DNA from: Neopestalotiopsis rosae
Taxonomy: Eukaryota; Ascomycota; Sordariomycetes; Amphisphaeriales; Sporocadaceae
NCBI GenBank assembly: GCA_023078685.1
Contig: JALGAS010000004.1
Location: 3,782,001 to 3,846,000 of the forward strand
Length of the DNA stretch: 64,000 nt
Reading direction: 5' to 3'
The stretch's first letter is position 1, and each line of letters begins with the position of its first letter. The position numbers and the translations under genes were made by a program. Positions 43,784-54,969 of this stretch are shown piece by piece. The notes below the pieces were generated by a model. That model was given only the letters and a program-made list of their open reading frames with translations, was not told the DNA's origin and searched no databases.

Positions 43784-44596
43784 TTTGGGTGATGAGAGTA
43801 GTCCGAGAAACAGCAGTCTGCGTGTCTAAAACAAGAATTGAGGTGATATGCCACCAGGCTATAGTTCAAAAGTTGGGAGCTTCACGCCCAGCTCAGGCTA
43901 GCGTTGAGATATAACGCGACTGCTATAGAAAATATTCTGCCACGCTTCTCTATTCATATTTTCTTTTGTAGAAAGTAAAGGTAAATAGATGTATTGTTGT
44001 CATCAAGCGAAGCGCTGAGAGCATATATATGCTTTGGAACTTTCAATAGGCGGGGTTTTTGGCGGTGCATTGTGTGCAGCTGCGCAACCGGGCGTCGATG
44101 GCTCCGAGGCGGTGCCTAAACGAGGCGACCACAGATGTCAGGGTCTGGTATCACCCCGATACTTGATTGGTGTGTTGCAAAATCTGAGTGGATCTCAATC
44201 AAGACAGACACTTCATTGGTGAGCAGCAAAATCTCAGTGGGGCAGAAGAGAGATGCTTCATGACTGGGTAGTGAACTTCAATATATACTAAATGGTACTA
44301 TGAACAGAAAGGAGTTCTTTTACTACTTCCTTTATTTTCTATTCACATAGAATGATGACCTGAACTACTTCTCTGATCTTAGAATAGTTTGATGAACGAT
44401 CTCCACCCCTCGGCTTGTCTAAGTTTAATGCTATTTGCGTTCTGAGTTGCCTCAGATACCCGTCTTGTACGACCCATCACGCCAGGACTTACGCCTTGGG
44501 TACATTTTTTGGTAGCAGTGCAATATGCTCCCTTACAGTGAATACTGGTACTTCTAACACTTTCTTTGTATAGGTCCAACGATCACCTTCTATAAC
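43784..44596. other. Divergent intergenic region
   Basis: About 810 bases lie between the Clr5-domain gene (minus) and a small membrane gene (plus). It holds both promoters. Two near-copies of a sequence around AATCTGAGTGG/AATCTCAGTGG occur at 44180-44240. No gene is visible. Confidence 0.35.
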
Positions 44597-44944
44597 ATGG
44601 GACTTTCTGCCGAGGCCACTATAGCAGTAGTAGGCGTTATTGTTACACTGCCACCAACCATTGCCGTGTTCGGAATATTCTTGCGGCAACTGTCAATGGT
44701 TCGTAATATATCTCAACAATGGTAACGACTTGGAATTTACGATTTTGAGCAGCGATGGCGCCCCTTTGATATCGAGTCTACCCCATTGACACCGGTAACA
44801 CCACCGCAAGCGCTCCCCAGCAGAGAGGTTTACCCAAATGACACAACCAGTGACCGGGTTTACAACATAACGTACGACGAAACAATTGTGCATCGTATAA
44901 TACGGGTGGAGGTGCAGGGAACAATTGGCTTGAGGCAGGTATAG
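44597..44944 (+). CDS. Small single-pass membrane protein, hypothetical
   Basis: The ATG at 44597 opens MGLSAEATIAVVGVIVTLPP followed by TIAVFGIFLRQ, one membrane helix preceded by the short SAE motif I associate with a common class of tiny fungal membrane proteins. In-frame TAA follows at about 44700, but a 51-base intron (start GTTCGT after ATG, end TTTTGAG) removes it without changing frame and continues QRWRPFDIESTPLTPVTPPQ to a TAG at 44942. That gives 98 residues. The donor is poor, so the exact join is uncertain; without splicing the protein would end after about 40 residues. The tail contains sequons (NDTT, NITY). I know of no function. Confidence 0.45.
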
Positions 44945-45773
44945 TCGAATACCATATGATGGACAACATGGAGCATTTATAAGATTATGTTATTTATTTT
45001 GTGTGTTCATATTGATTTAATGTCCTCCCATGGAACTTTACATGGTCGAGTCCACTCGCCATGAACCCAGTTGCATTGAAAACTCTGTGCCTCTCAAAAA
45101 ACAACCTCAGGTAGTCGAAATCACGACATTCTCTCTGAAATCCACTGCTAAGAAAACAATGCTCCTGATAAATTCCAGGCTCTACGGTGGTATCCGCCGA
45201 ATAAGTCAGACCCGGTTGAAGGTAATCAGAACAATGTGCCACGCATGCAACGCATGCAACCTGAGCATTTGTCTTGAGGTATACCGGGCTTTGTTTGGTT
45301 GGTTGCAAGCATGTAAGGTCCACTTTGGTGGATTTCAGGTTTTTAGACCTGGTTACAGTTCTGTATGACCTGCAGCATTCTGATGACTATCGTGGTCCTT
45401 GATGTAGGGAGAAAGATAAAATGAGTATGACAGAGGCTGCGAGTGAGTGAGAGAGAGAAAGAAAGAGAGAAAAGGTCCTGGGTGAAGTCATTGAAACTTT
45501 AGGCTTTCGCTGCCTACCCTTTTTTGAACCATATTATTGCATATTTTCGGGCCGATTCACATTTATGGTGTCTATGACTGCATTGTGTTATGTCGCGTGA
45601 CCTCTAATGACCGGGTTCAGATCCATTAGTGGGCAGTCACCACACCATTTGACAATCAGCTCTTCGGAGAAAGGTTCAGAGAAAAAGGTACCAGAGGACA
45701 TATAAGTAAACGCTGAACTCCCATATAAGGACAGAACCATACCAAGCTTATCAAACTATTTCTCTCCCAAACA
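44945..45773. other. Intergenic with a GA-rich microsatellite
   Basis: About 830 bases. A purine-only GA/GAAA-rich tract covers 45441-45474. An imperfect tandem ACGCATGCAACGCATGCA occurs near 45241. I see no gene; it contains the promoter of the thioesterase-like gene. Confidence 0.4.
45441..45474. repeat. GA-rich microsatellite
   Basis: A purine-only tract of GAGA and GAAA units. Confidence 0.8.
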
Positions 45774-46631
45774 ATGTACATCAAATTGTACCCCTGGCAA
45801 ACACCAAAACACTTTCTCCCAACACTATACTTCGAATTTCTAATCATGGATATACTCCAGGCCATTATGGCACCAAAACTTCACGTTTCTGGCCCGCTGC
45901 CTGGTCATAAACACACCCACACCATCATATTTCTTCACGGAAATTTCAGCAACCCCGACAAATGCTCCCGTAAGCTCTTGGAAAGCGAGATCTCTGCCGC
46001 CTTGGCCCCCCAAGAGAATGGAGATCGGACCTTGCAAGCTCAATTCCCCTCCGTACGCTGGGTCTTCCCAAGCGGGCCAGCACTCCGTCGCTCTGAAAGG
46101 CTTGGTTGCCTCGAACACACATGGTTCGACATGCGAGAAATCGGAGATCCCCAGGAAGAATTTCATTTACAGTTCAAGGGTGTGTCATGGAGCGTGTCAC
46201 TTATCAAGGCGCTCATCGCTGCGGAAGAGGCCATCCTTCACCGCGAGAAAATATTCCTGGCAGGAATAGGCCAGGGATTTGCCATCGCCACGACGGCGGC
46301 GCTATCGATGGAGGGTTCCTTCGCCGGAATCATCGGCCTTTCCACCTGGAAGCCTGTCGACGCATCCAAGACTGTTGCCAGAGAAGGTCCCGCTGGGCCC
46401 GGAACCAGACCGGCGCGTTCACTTGAGCCTGTTTTCCTCGGTGGTCGTAAAAGGCATGACCTTGTCATCCTATGGAAAAACAAACGGATCCTCAGGGATA
46501 ACATGGCAGGATGTGTATTCAAGTCAATGGAATGGAACAAGTATGAAGCGGAGGATCAGTGGATTATTAAGCCAAAGGGGGTAGATGATTTAGTTATCTT
46601 CATTAGGTTCAATATGCGTTTGTCGTCATAG
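45774..46631 (+). CDS. Acyl-protein-thioesterase-like alpha/beta hydrolase, catalytic Ser lost
   Basis: This 285-codon single-exon gene is related to the phospholipase/carboxylesterase family (acyl-protein thioesterase, APT). Recognisable blocks are THTIIFLHGNFSNP (oxyanion region), VRWVFPSGP, WFDMREIGDPQEEF, the elbow FLAGIGQGFAIATTAAL, and a C-terminal GVDDLVIFI. In active members the elbow is G-[FI]-S-Q-G; here residue 166 is Gly, encoded GGC. The region that normally carries the Asp (HGTDD) reads GGRKRHDLV, and the usual GHWY is EDQWI, so the His also appears replaced. The protein is probably a pseudoenzyme, or a decaying gene whose frame is still open. The start could instead be ATG 45846 (MDILQAIMAPKL), which removes a 24-residue extension. 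Confidence 0.75.
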   Translation: MYIKLYPWQTPKHFLPTLYFEFLIMDILQAIMAPKLHVSGPLPGHKHTHTIIFLHGNFSNPDKCSRKLLESEISAALAPQENGDRTLQAQFPSVRWVFPSGPALRRSERLGCLEHTWFDMREIGDPQEEFHLQFKGVSWSVSLIKALIAAEEAILHREKIFLAGIGQGFAIATTAALSMEGSFAGIIGLSTWKPVDASKTVAREGPAGPGTRPARSLEPVFLGGRKRHDLVILWKNKRILRDNMAGCVFKSMEWNKYEAEDQWIIKPKGVDDLVIFIRFNMRLSS

Positions 46632-47078
46632 GTAAATTATAGCCATGTCAAAAGCAATCTGAGAACCCTACGTAGTCGTGATGCCTCCTTTGTTGCGAGT
46701 CTCAATGCCAAAGAGATCGTGAGATGTTGCGTTGAGGCCCTGGACGCCGCCCTACGCCGCCCTCCGCTGGCGGCCGGGTGTCGACGGGAAAGCCGTCATG
46801 CGCAGGATGAGAAGCCAGAAGAAATTGGGAGAAAATGACAATTTTACCATAAGCAAACTGGGATGAATAAAGACTTGTCTACCTTATTGGGTCTATTCTG
46901 TATCATTGCCGTGTACCGATGCTCTATGGCCTGTACTCGTCTCAACCTTGAACTCATTCAACTATGATAACTTGGGGTCGCGTCCCGTATGGCGACACAT
47001 TCTAGTAATCCTCGGAGCCAACCCACTTTTGGTATCTTCAACTTCTATGTCTTGCTGTCCTTTATTCCAGGTACAGTT
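46632..47078. other. Convergent 3' region
   Basis: About 450 bases between the thioesterase-like gene and the F-box gene on the other strand. A short imperfect repeat of ACGCCGCCCT occurs at about 46743-46767. No gene is seen. Confidence 0.4.
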
Positions 47079-48452
47079 CTATACCCCATTCGTCTCCCCG
47101 TTCTGGTGTAGCTCAGCGATCGAACCCACGTCTATGCCTTCGTCCTCCTCATAATCCTCAAAAGCCCCAATGATATCCAACTTGATGCCTCCCGCTTTGC
47201 AGGCGGCGACAATGTCTTTCGGCACGCCGTTGTCGCCTTGCACCACCACAACAGTCTTGAGCTTCTTGTTCGTATGCTGCGCCATTTGCAATGTGTATTC
47301 AAAGAGCTCAGTCACCTCCTCGTCCGTGCCGAGCGGATGTGTGAACTGCAACGTTTCGAGCTCAGGCGCAAGTCCTGCCGAGTGGAGCCTCGGTTTCTTG
47401 GAAGACTTTCCGAAAAGCTGATAGTCCCAGTTCATATGCAGAGTCTTGAGTACCTCGAAATTTCTCATTCTCGCAGGTTTCCTGCCTGTCAAGGTTGGGT
47501 GATCGATAATAATGCTCTCCATGGAGTGCGCCTGGGACTTGAGCGCCATGATGTAGTCGCTCATGTTGTCAGAGCTCTCCTCGAGCTCAGGCACCGGCTC
47601 CTCGAGTTGAGTCATGACAAACTCCTTCAATCCTACTGGAAATTCGAGAACATCTGACAAACCATCGTCGCTAATGTCGCATTCAATGAGATGCAATGTG
47701 TGGAGCGATGTTTCGTGGGGTTTCTCGATAAAGTCGAACCCCCGATAGTCCAGCTTGGCTCGGCGAATAGTCAGAGTCTCCAGCGTTGGATGCGAGAATA
47801 TGTGAATGTTCTCGCGAAGGTCCCAATAGGCGTCGTCGGGGCACTGGTAGAAGAGCGTGCATGATTTGAGGCAAGCCAGGTCAAACGGCCCGTTGAACAG
47901 TGCCCCTATTCCATTAAGAAGTGTTACAGGAACAGAAACCTCGAGCTTTTCTAGGTTGCTCATGGTGCTGATGGTCCTGGAAAACGCCTCAAAGTTGGCT
48001 GGGTGGTAATGCGAACCATGTATGTGTCCGTCAAGTCGGAGATGCGACAGCTCATGTGTGGGGTACTCGAGGCTGACATCTTGAATTGCAGAGCCGCGGC
48101 GCATGCGACGACTCAAGGACTGACTAAAAACGAGGTGATGCTCTGGGTTCTTGAACTCAAGCTTCTTGTAGAGAATCTCATCGGCCAATTCGTGCCACAG
48201 CCTATTAACGAGGGACACGGCACAGAGATCCGAGCGAGAGTTGAGGGCGACAGCCTCGAAAATGTGCCGCAATAATTCATCTGGCAGGCTGGCCAGCTTC
48301 GGCTCTGGCTTGGTTCTGGCAACCGAGGAAGCCCTGACAGTAGAGGAACGCGAAGGCCCTTGACGATGACGATGCCTTCTCGTAGATGGACCGGCACCAG
48401 CACCAGCTTGCGGGTCGGCAGCTCCACCGAGGAGGACCGTATCGCGCGACAT
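47079..48452 (-). CDS. F-box protein with leucine-rich region, hypothetical
   Basis: This is a 457-residue single-exon protein. The first in-frame ATG is at 48452 (MSRDTVLLGG). After a 50-residue basic, low-complexity leader (STRRHRHRQGPSRSS) comes a canonical F-box, LASLPDELLRHIFEAVA then DLCAVSLVNRLWHELADEIL. The rest contains leucine-rich segments (LEKLEVSVPV, LETLTIRRAKL, LHTLHLIECDI, LKEFVMTQL, LKTLHMNWDY). The C terminus is acidic (EDYEEDEGIDVG). F-box proteins link substrates to SCF ligases. The gene lies about 1.5 kb from elongin C, a structural relative of Skp1, on the same strand, without evidence that they are coupled. Confidence 0.85.
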   Translation of the reverse strand: MSRDTVLLGGAADPQAGAGAGPSTRRHRHRQGPSRSSTVRASSVARTKPEPKLASLPDELLRHIFEAVALNSRSDLCAVSLVNRLWHELADEILYKKLEFKNPEHHLVFSQSLSRRMRRGSAIQDVSLEYPTHELSHLRLDGHIHGSHYHPANFEAFSRTISTMSNLEKLEVSVPVTLLNGIGALFNGPFDLACLKSCTLFYQCPDDAYWDLRENIHIFSHPTLETLTIRRAKLDYRGFDFIEKPHETSLHTLHLIECDISDDGLSDVLEFPVGLKEFVMTQLEEPVPELEESSDNMSDYIMALKSQAHSMESIIIDHPTLTGRKPARMRNFEVLKTLHMNWDYQLFGKSSKKPRLHSAGLAPELETLQFTHPLGTDEEVTELFEYTLQMAQHTNKKLKTVVVVQGDNGVPKDIVAACKAGGIKLDIIGAFEDYEEDEGIDVGSIAELHQNGETNGV

Positions 48453-49920
48453 TGCTGGGGAGGGTCCCACGATCGGTTCGCTGGTTGTTTGTGTGGATCC
48501 AGCAGGAAAGTGGCACTTGTGCCGGACCCAGACGGAAGGGGAAGGGAATAAGATGCGGCTGATTGATGAGACGGACCCGTCAAAAGCGGCGACGGTGATA
48601 GGTGGTCAGAGATAGCGCTAGCCGGAAATGGTAAGAAGATGACGGGTTCTGCGGCTGCCTGCCTCGTTGCGGTAGTGGTAGTGTCAGTGGTAGTGATAGT
48701 GTCTTGAATCGATGCGATTGAGTGAGTCTCTCGTCGTGAGATGGAGTGTCTGTTGTGAGAGTAAAGAAGTGGGACAATTTGAAAAAGAGACACTGGAGTG
48801 ATGCTATTAATGGACACTGAGAAAACAATGAAGGAAAATCAGCTGTTGCAACATAGAGTTCTGAGCTTCGCACCTTTCTCCGCTAGTCGCACCCTTCTTG
48901 GGGATGGCGCCGCACCTTGGAAGCTATGTCCGGCCAGGTTGCCAGGCCTCGGCGGCGCTTGGGTTGCCAGGGTGGCTTTGGGTGGATTGAAGCGCAAGAC
49001 ACTGCTAATAAGCTTCGTCTCCTGTCAAAGTCTACCCGCGATAATTTCGCATGGAATTTGTCAAAAGTCAATTCAAAAAGGGGATAATTGGCAGTGAAAC
49101 CGTAACAGCTTCTAAAGCGCTGGGAAATATGAACCGCGTGCCTAGTAGACAGAGTTGGCGGCCGCACACTGTTGAAGTGCACGAGTGACTCTTTAGCTAT
49201 TTCCATTCATCAACACGTCTTACGACCATGACATGACATTTCCCCAAAATGCCAATGACGTACGTGCAACTTGCGCTCGGAGCAGAGCGCGGTTCAGTCA
49301 CGAGCATAGCCATTTAACAGCAAATGGGCACATGATCAATGATGTTCAGGAATTATCAAAACGGTATTTTAGTGAAATAGGCTTAGTTTGAATAATAGAC
49401 TGTCGCGATACATAAAGTACCAAAACAATGACAGTTTCCTAGGTTTAGATGTATCCCCTCCTAAAAAGCATAGCCTCCATAGGGAAAGCAGGCAACGCAG
49501 AGTGACGGGGGACAATATCCTTCTTCCATCCGATATAGACGAGTTAACCCACGGAGAAAAAGGGTTGTTCGCATATGCTAGAATGGGGGCGTGGTGCATC
49601 ATGGCGGTTTGATTGGTTGAGCGCACTTGTCAGTCATACTTACTCGATAGGCAGAAATTGTCAATGATTGCCAATTAAGATTCTCATGTATTCGCGACTC
49701 GATGGTCTCAGGACTCCGTGGCGATGCATAATGCCTCTGACCTGCAGGAATTCTGCAGAGTTGCGCCAGGTAAATGAACTCCAAAACGCCGTGATCCAAC
49801 CTCATGGTACTGATGCCAATGCGATCCCTCTAAACGCCTGCCATACTTCATACACTCGTAGAATTACGTGGGTTCTTTGGTAAATGTGAGCCGGGTCCAG
49901 CGCGCCTCGTGATGCAAGGG
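48453..49920. other. Intergenic between elongin C and F-box gene
   Basis: About 1.47 kb. The first 400 bases next to the F-box start are rich in short repeats of GTAGTGGTAGTG type (leader). 48870-49900 has minor ORFs without motifs. I support no gene. Confidence 0.4.
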
Positions 49921-50542
49921 CTAGGTGTTGTTCTTACTGTCAAGCTGCAAGTAGTCTGCAGCCATGAGAAGCTCGAGACAAAGCTCGACGGGAATGTCCA
50001 TGTCAGGGACGTCCTCTCGGTCGCGATTCTTGTACCAGTAGTGGAAGTACTCAACAACCTTCTCGAGGACTTGACCACTAAGAAGTTTGTCAGATTTTGC
50101 AAGTCGTGGCACTGGCCGGACTAGGCTGGGTGAGGTTGCGGGAAGTTCTCAGATCAAGTGTAGTTGGCTGTCAATCAGTCCCACGCACAGGGCAGGGTCT
50201 GTCCAGGATGAAAGCAACGTGTTTTGCATCGTCGAATGAAAGGGATTTGAGTGCTTGCGCGCGACTCTGGAGCAGGACGAGTCCCAAGTCCAACAACTTA
50301 CCTGATCTCTGGAAAGGTACAGCGACCTGTCTGTGCCTCGAGGAGAGTGCCGGAACCTACAGAGGATTCCAACTCAGCTACCATTCAACCTGAGAGAGCA
50401 AGGCACGGAATCAGTCCTTACCCCGGATCTCCAACATGCTCTTGATCATGGGGCTGATCATGGCTGCCTCTCGCAAGACAACAAACTCGAATTCATCAGC
50501 TGAGATGAGAGTAATGTACTTGGAGGGAGCTTGATCGTCCAT
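49921..50542 (-). CDS. ELC1: Elongin C (Skp1-family BTB/POZ fold)
   Basis: Elongin C is the Skp1-like adaptor of Elongin-Cullin complexes that ubiquitylate, among others, stalled RNA polymerase II. Exons 50422-50542, 50302-50356 and 49921-50077 join in phase to 110 residues, the normal size. The sequence shows YITLISADEFEFVVLREAAM, then the MISPMIKSML helix, the intron-crossing GSGTLLEAQTGRCTFPEIR, and the C-terminal block VEYFHYWYKNRD with DIPVELCLELLMAADYLQLD. This is the elongin C, not Skp1, pattern: the protein ends at the BTB fold without the extra Skp1 helices. The choice of the second acceptor (CTGTAG) is fixed by phase and by the conserved TFPEI. Confidence 0.93.
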
Positions 50543-51813
50543 CTTGACAAGTGAAGGAGAAGATGGTGTTTGGTGTGGTGGTAAGGGGGAAAAGTTGTGA
50601 CGGTGGTGCGAATGGCAAAAGTACTCAGGTCGGCGGAATGAATGCTCGCGTCTGGTCGCGCTACTGAGGGCAGAGAATTTTCAGATGTCTTAGGTAATTT
50701 TTTTCTGCTTGACGTGAATTCTGGTGTGCGCGTCTGGCTCACGTGCACGGTTCAGCTTGGGTTGAGCACAGGCTACCGTTGCTAGCTGCTAGCTGGCAAT
50801 TCGACGCGGTCCAGCGTGTTCGCACTGCCGTTTCCAATGCACACGCTCAGCCCAGTACCCACGCCCAAAGCCAGCTGGCGAAGGCTTGGTGGAGGGGCTC
50901 TAGGGGGCTCTAGGCTCCAGATGACCCAAATGACAGAATTATAGGTGGCTGGTAATAGATTACCTTGGTTTTTTGGTGGGCTCTCTGGTAGGCACCGCGG
51001 TCTAGTGCCTTGGTAATCGAGGACTTTCGTCATTCATAGAATTTAGAGTTCCAGATTCATCTTTAGAAGATTCGGCAGTATCGGTCGCTAATACAGTGGA
51101 CTCTTCAACTACGTATTCCAAGGCCTTTCTTCGAGAGCAAGGACACATTGTGGCCAGTTTGCAGATGGGCACTATTGAGGTGCCGTGCAAGGTCCCAAGG
51201 TAATCCAAGGTAAGCTCAGTTTGTTGGCGGGGGGTTCAGCCGGTTTCTACGTAGGTAAGCTGCTAGGGCACCCAATCAACGCGGGGTCAGCCGAGTGCAC
51301 GCCCATCAATGACAACGTGGAATGGGTACCTGAGAGCTCCAGCAAGTCCAGGCTCCAGAACCCATGCTGCCAGACCACACAAGGGTTACCTGGCCAACCA
51401 CAGCAGGCTCACGCATGACAGCAGGCCGCCAACCAGAACAGACGCTGCGGGAGGGAAAGCAAGCATCCATATTCCACCGATATTGCCTTTGTAAACACGA
51501 GATCTCGATCCTCTTTCCCTTTTTTTCCGCTTCAACCTTTCCCATCACTTCATCGACTTTTTGGACAAGAAAAATTTCCATACCACATATTTTTCCATCG
51601 CTCCGCCAAAAAGCACAACTCAACCTGCGTCTCTGCTGCAAACGTTACACTTCTCATTCCAAGCGGTGAACACACCTCTGCGACACGCGCGGCCAGCTCC
51701 ATTTTACAAGCATATCTCTCCATCCCACGCCAAAGCCAGAGCAGCCAACCGCATTCCGTCAATTGCTCGCACCTGTATCCATCGATCAGCCAGCCCTTGT
51801 TCGCCCGCCAACC
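50543..51813. promoter_or_regulatory. Divergent intergenic region of elongin C and Rho4
   Basis: About 1.27 kb with a perfect tandem GGGGCTCTAG at 50894-50913. The Rho4 leader (51500-51813) is C/T-rich, as in highly expressed fungal genes. No gene is supported in between. Confidence 0.4.
50894..50913. repeat. Tandem GGGGCTCTAG x2
   Basis: Two perfect adjacent copies of a 10-mer between elongin C and Rho4; each contains the partial palindrome CTAG. Confidence 0.7.
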
Positions 51814-52963
51814 ATGGCGTACTATCAGAATCGCAATTCCTACTACGGCCACAACGAGAAGCACGACATTCCCCGCAGGCCGACGACGAGCGGGCGCACA
51901 TCGGATCGCAACACGCGGTCCAGCGAAGGAACGGTTGGAACGGTCAGCACAGTCATGAGCAGCTCGACAGGTAGAGAATCGTCGGGGACGCACACGACAG
52001 AAGCACCAGCCTACTCCAAGAAGATTGTCGTCGTTGGCGATGGCGGCTGCGGCAAGACGTGTCTGTTGATCAGCTACAGCCAAGGTTACTTTCCAGAGGT
52101 ATGCTCTTTTCCATTACTTGTTCGATGGGACCTTTCGCGCCCACATCCGTTGGTCGCGAAGACGAAGATTTGCAACAAGGGTCTGTCGCGATATGCGCAA
52201 CTCGCGACTACGAGACCCGAATCAAATGCTAATATTTGCGCGCACAGAAATACGTACCAACAGTCTTTGAAAACTACATCACATATCCGACGCATCCCCC
52301 CAGCGGTAAGACCGTAGAACTTGCGCTGTGGGATACTGCCGGCCAGGAGGAGTACGACAGACTGCGACCACTTTCGTACCCAGAGACAGACCTCATCTTC
52401 GTTTGTTTCGCCATTGACTGTCCCAACTCACTCGAAAACGTCATGGACAAGGTACGTAGCCCAGGAACGGAAGTGTCTACACCAAGGCAACTCAGCTTCT
52501 CGCTCCCAACCCCCCGCCTTTGCGACTCTTACGTAAAGGCCAAACGCTCAGGCACAGTGCACTAACCGTCTTATCGTATTAGTGGTACCCAGAAGTCCTC
52601 CACTTTTGCCCCTACACGCCCCTCATTCTCGTGGGGTTGAAGTCAGATCTGCGCCACAAAAAGACCTGTATTGAGATGCTCAAGACCCAAGGCCTCACCC
52701 CAGTCACTGCTGAGCAGGGCATGACCGTTGCCAGGAAAATGGGTGCTCAGTACATGGAGTGCAGCAGTAAGGAGATGAGGGGCGTCGACGAGATCTTCGA
52801 TCAGGCTATCATCACTGTCGTCGGTAACGACCGACGCAACCTCGAGGCAGCCATGGCCGCCGCTGACAACAACACATCATCAAAACCGTCGCACGAAAAG
52901 AAGAATAGCGTCTCCCAAATTCGACCTTTTAAGAAGAAGAAGAGGAACTGCATTCATCTCTAG
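51814..52963 (+). CDS. rho4: Rho4-type small GTPase
   Basis: Rho4 directs septum formation and wall remodelling with formins in filamentous fungi. Exons 51814-52098, 52248-52451 and 52583-52963 encode 289 residues. A 65-residue Ser/Thr-rich N-terminal extension precedes the G domain and is characteristic of Rho4 as opposed to Rho1-3 or Cdc42. G motifs are GDGGCGKT (residues 75-82), switch [12 protein letters not shown], switch [28 protein letters not shown] (the family's TKxD/NKxD position is KSD here) and [15 protein letters not shown]. The C terminus is polybasic (FKKKKRN) and ends in the CaaX box CIHL, expected to be geranylgeranylated because the last residue is Leu. The upstream TTG in frame is not used; the ATG sits in an ACCATGG context. 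Confidence 0.95.
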
Positions 52964-54381
52964 ATGTGCGCTTTCATTAACGATTGACGAAGCAGTCATG
53001 ATGAAGAACGGATCAGCCACACCACGAGGGACGGCAGGGGATGGTTATACCCAGTATTGAATGACCTATTCAGCATGATATTTTTCTCACACGATTCCTT
53101 TGTTTCTTTTACGACCCCGGAAAGATATTACGAGGGAGCACACTTGCATTCGTCACAAAATCATGACCGCGAGAGTCAAGACAGGATCTCGTCTCGCATA
53201 TAGACCTTGATGAGCGGGCGTTTTTGTGCTATCCTGCTATCGTCCAGGGAGGGTCTACGATAATGAGTTGGACGGGGGCTGTTGATGAACAGTTTTCATT
53301 CATATTGTATGTGCAGCATTTTAATGCGAGGAGGGATCGGAGCAGGATATACAAAGTGTCCCTACTTTCATTTTTCTCATTTCATCCATCAGAGGCGCCA
53401 AAAGCAGGAGCCTTTGTGTCACTGGAAACCACATGTATTAGGGGGAACGTTTCTTTTTGTTGTATTGATCGCCTGGTGTTGGGACTCGTTGCGTTGTTTC
53501 TCTTTTGCTTTTGACGTCAAGCATCTTCGTCCGGGATAGGAAATAAATCACATTCTTCGTCAATTATGATTCAACCATTCTTGCATCGTGATCTCATTGC
53601 TCTGTGTCTTAATATGATTTGCTACCTAAAGGCGTAGGCGCCTACGTTGAGGAATAAATGCTTATTGACAACCTCGTTTCAAATGTCTCAACAGATCTGT
53701 GCACTGTCGTATTGACCAGAAGGAATTTTTGTTTGATATGACAGTCACCAACGTCTATATCACATCTGAATCTCATCTGGCAGTCGTTATATCTCACTCA
53801 TGTGGATATAATGATATTTACCCTTCTTAGTTGCATTTTTGACTTGCACAGTATACCGAAGACGAACGTGGTAAGCCTATGAAGCCATGTTGTAACAGGA
53901 CAGATTATTCCCATTCTCAAAAGGAGGAGTCAATCTGTCTTATTCTATGGAGCATCTCTAACGCCTCACCCAGACAACCTCCGAGAATGAATAGTACACT
54001 GCGCTGGTTCGATATGCTGGCTTCTTGATCGTGCTGTTTATTGGTATTCTCGTTGACTTTAACGGTCAGAGAATCAGTCTCTGTACATCTGCGCTTGATC
54101 TCCCCACAGTCGCATCATCCGCTAACAACCATCATTTAGTGGTCACATCCAGTCTTGGTCTCTTCATCTCCATGGCTTTGGTGAATTGGGCTCCGACCGT
54201 CCGCGACACAGTTGCTGCATTTGATGTTTACGCCGTTTATAGTGGCCTCCAAAGCGCCGTCCGAACCCAAGCCCCAAAGGCAACGGTCCGCGGCGGCATC
54301 GACAGAGACGCTGATTTACGGTCTTTATGCAACGATGAACACGCGTGTAGTGACTTCGTGACGATATCTGCTCAAGTTTCT
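52964..54381. other. Convergent intergenic region
   Basis: About 1.4 kb between Rho4 and the DAD1 3' end. It includes a perfect 14-base palindrome CGTAGGCGCCTACG at 53633-53646. ORFs at 53224-53539 are T-rich without motifs. The size suggests long 3' UTRs or an unseen non-coding transcript. Confidence 0.35.
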
Positions 54382-54969
54382 CTAGTCTTCCTTCTTGGGC
54401 GTGTCGTCACCCTCGCCCTCTGCACCGGCATCTGTCTTGTTGCCTTCCTCCTCTGGTTCCTTGGCCATGACGTTTTCAAACTGGGACCAGAGAGCCTCTA
54501 CAGACGAGAACTCATTTCCGACCTGTTTGGGGTACGTCAAGTCAGTCGCTTTGGGCTTCAAGTCAGGATAGGCGACTAAGCTGACCGCCGCACAAGTGCT
54601 TTTGGCGGGCAGTCCACCGAAAGGGTAGTAGGAGTGGAAAACAGAGAAAGATGACATACAGCAATCACAGCCTCGAGATTTCGGTTCAGTTTATTGATAT
54701 TGGCGAGTACATGTTCGAAACTCTGTGAAGAGGGAAAATAGCAATCACGGGACTCATCAGCCTTCACCGCATACCTTTCTCTCATTGACTTATGCAAAAC
54801 CATGCGTCATGGCTCTGCATAGCAAAAAGACGGACGGACGACAAGAACATACCATGGCGATCTCGCCAATGAGAGCCTCTCTCTGCATTTCAAAATACGT
54901 CTTTTCTCTGGCTCCTCCAGCCAAGCCAGCAGCGCCGCCCATGGCGGAGAGAGGCCTCTGATTCGACAT
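54382..54969 (-). CDS. DAD1: DASH complex subunit Dad1
   Basis: Dad1 is a small subunit of the DASH/DAM1 complex that couples kinetochores to microtubule ends in mitosis. Exons 54853-54969, 54660-54722 and 54382-54522 encode 106 residues. The conserved core crosses two introns: [19 protein letters not shown], then [20 protein letters not shown], then [19 protein letters not shown], all matching the family. The N terminus is Gly/Ala-rich ([11 protein letters not shown]) and the C-terminal tail acidic ([17 protein letters not shown]), both variable regions. The small exons mean that simple ORF searches miss the gene, and the antisense strand carries a longer but spurious frame. Single-copy and essential in many fungi. 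Confidence 0.93.

Noticed and set aside
54025..54579. 184-codon plus-strand ORF
   Set aside because: Partly antisense to DAD1 exon 3, otherwise intergenic; no domain.
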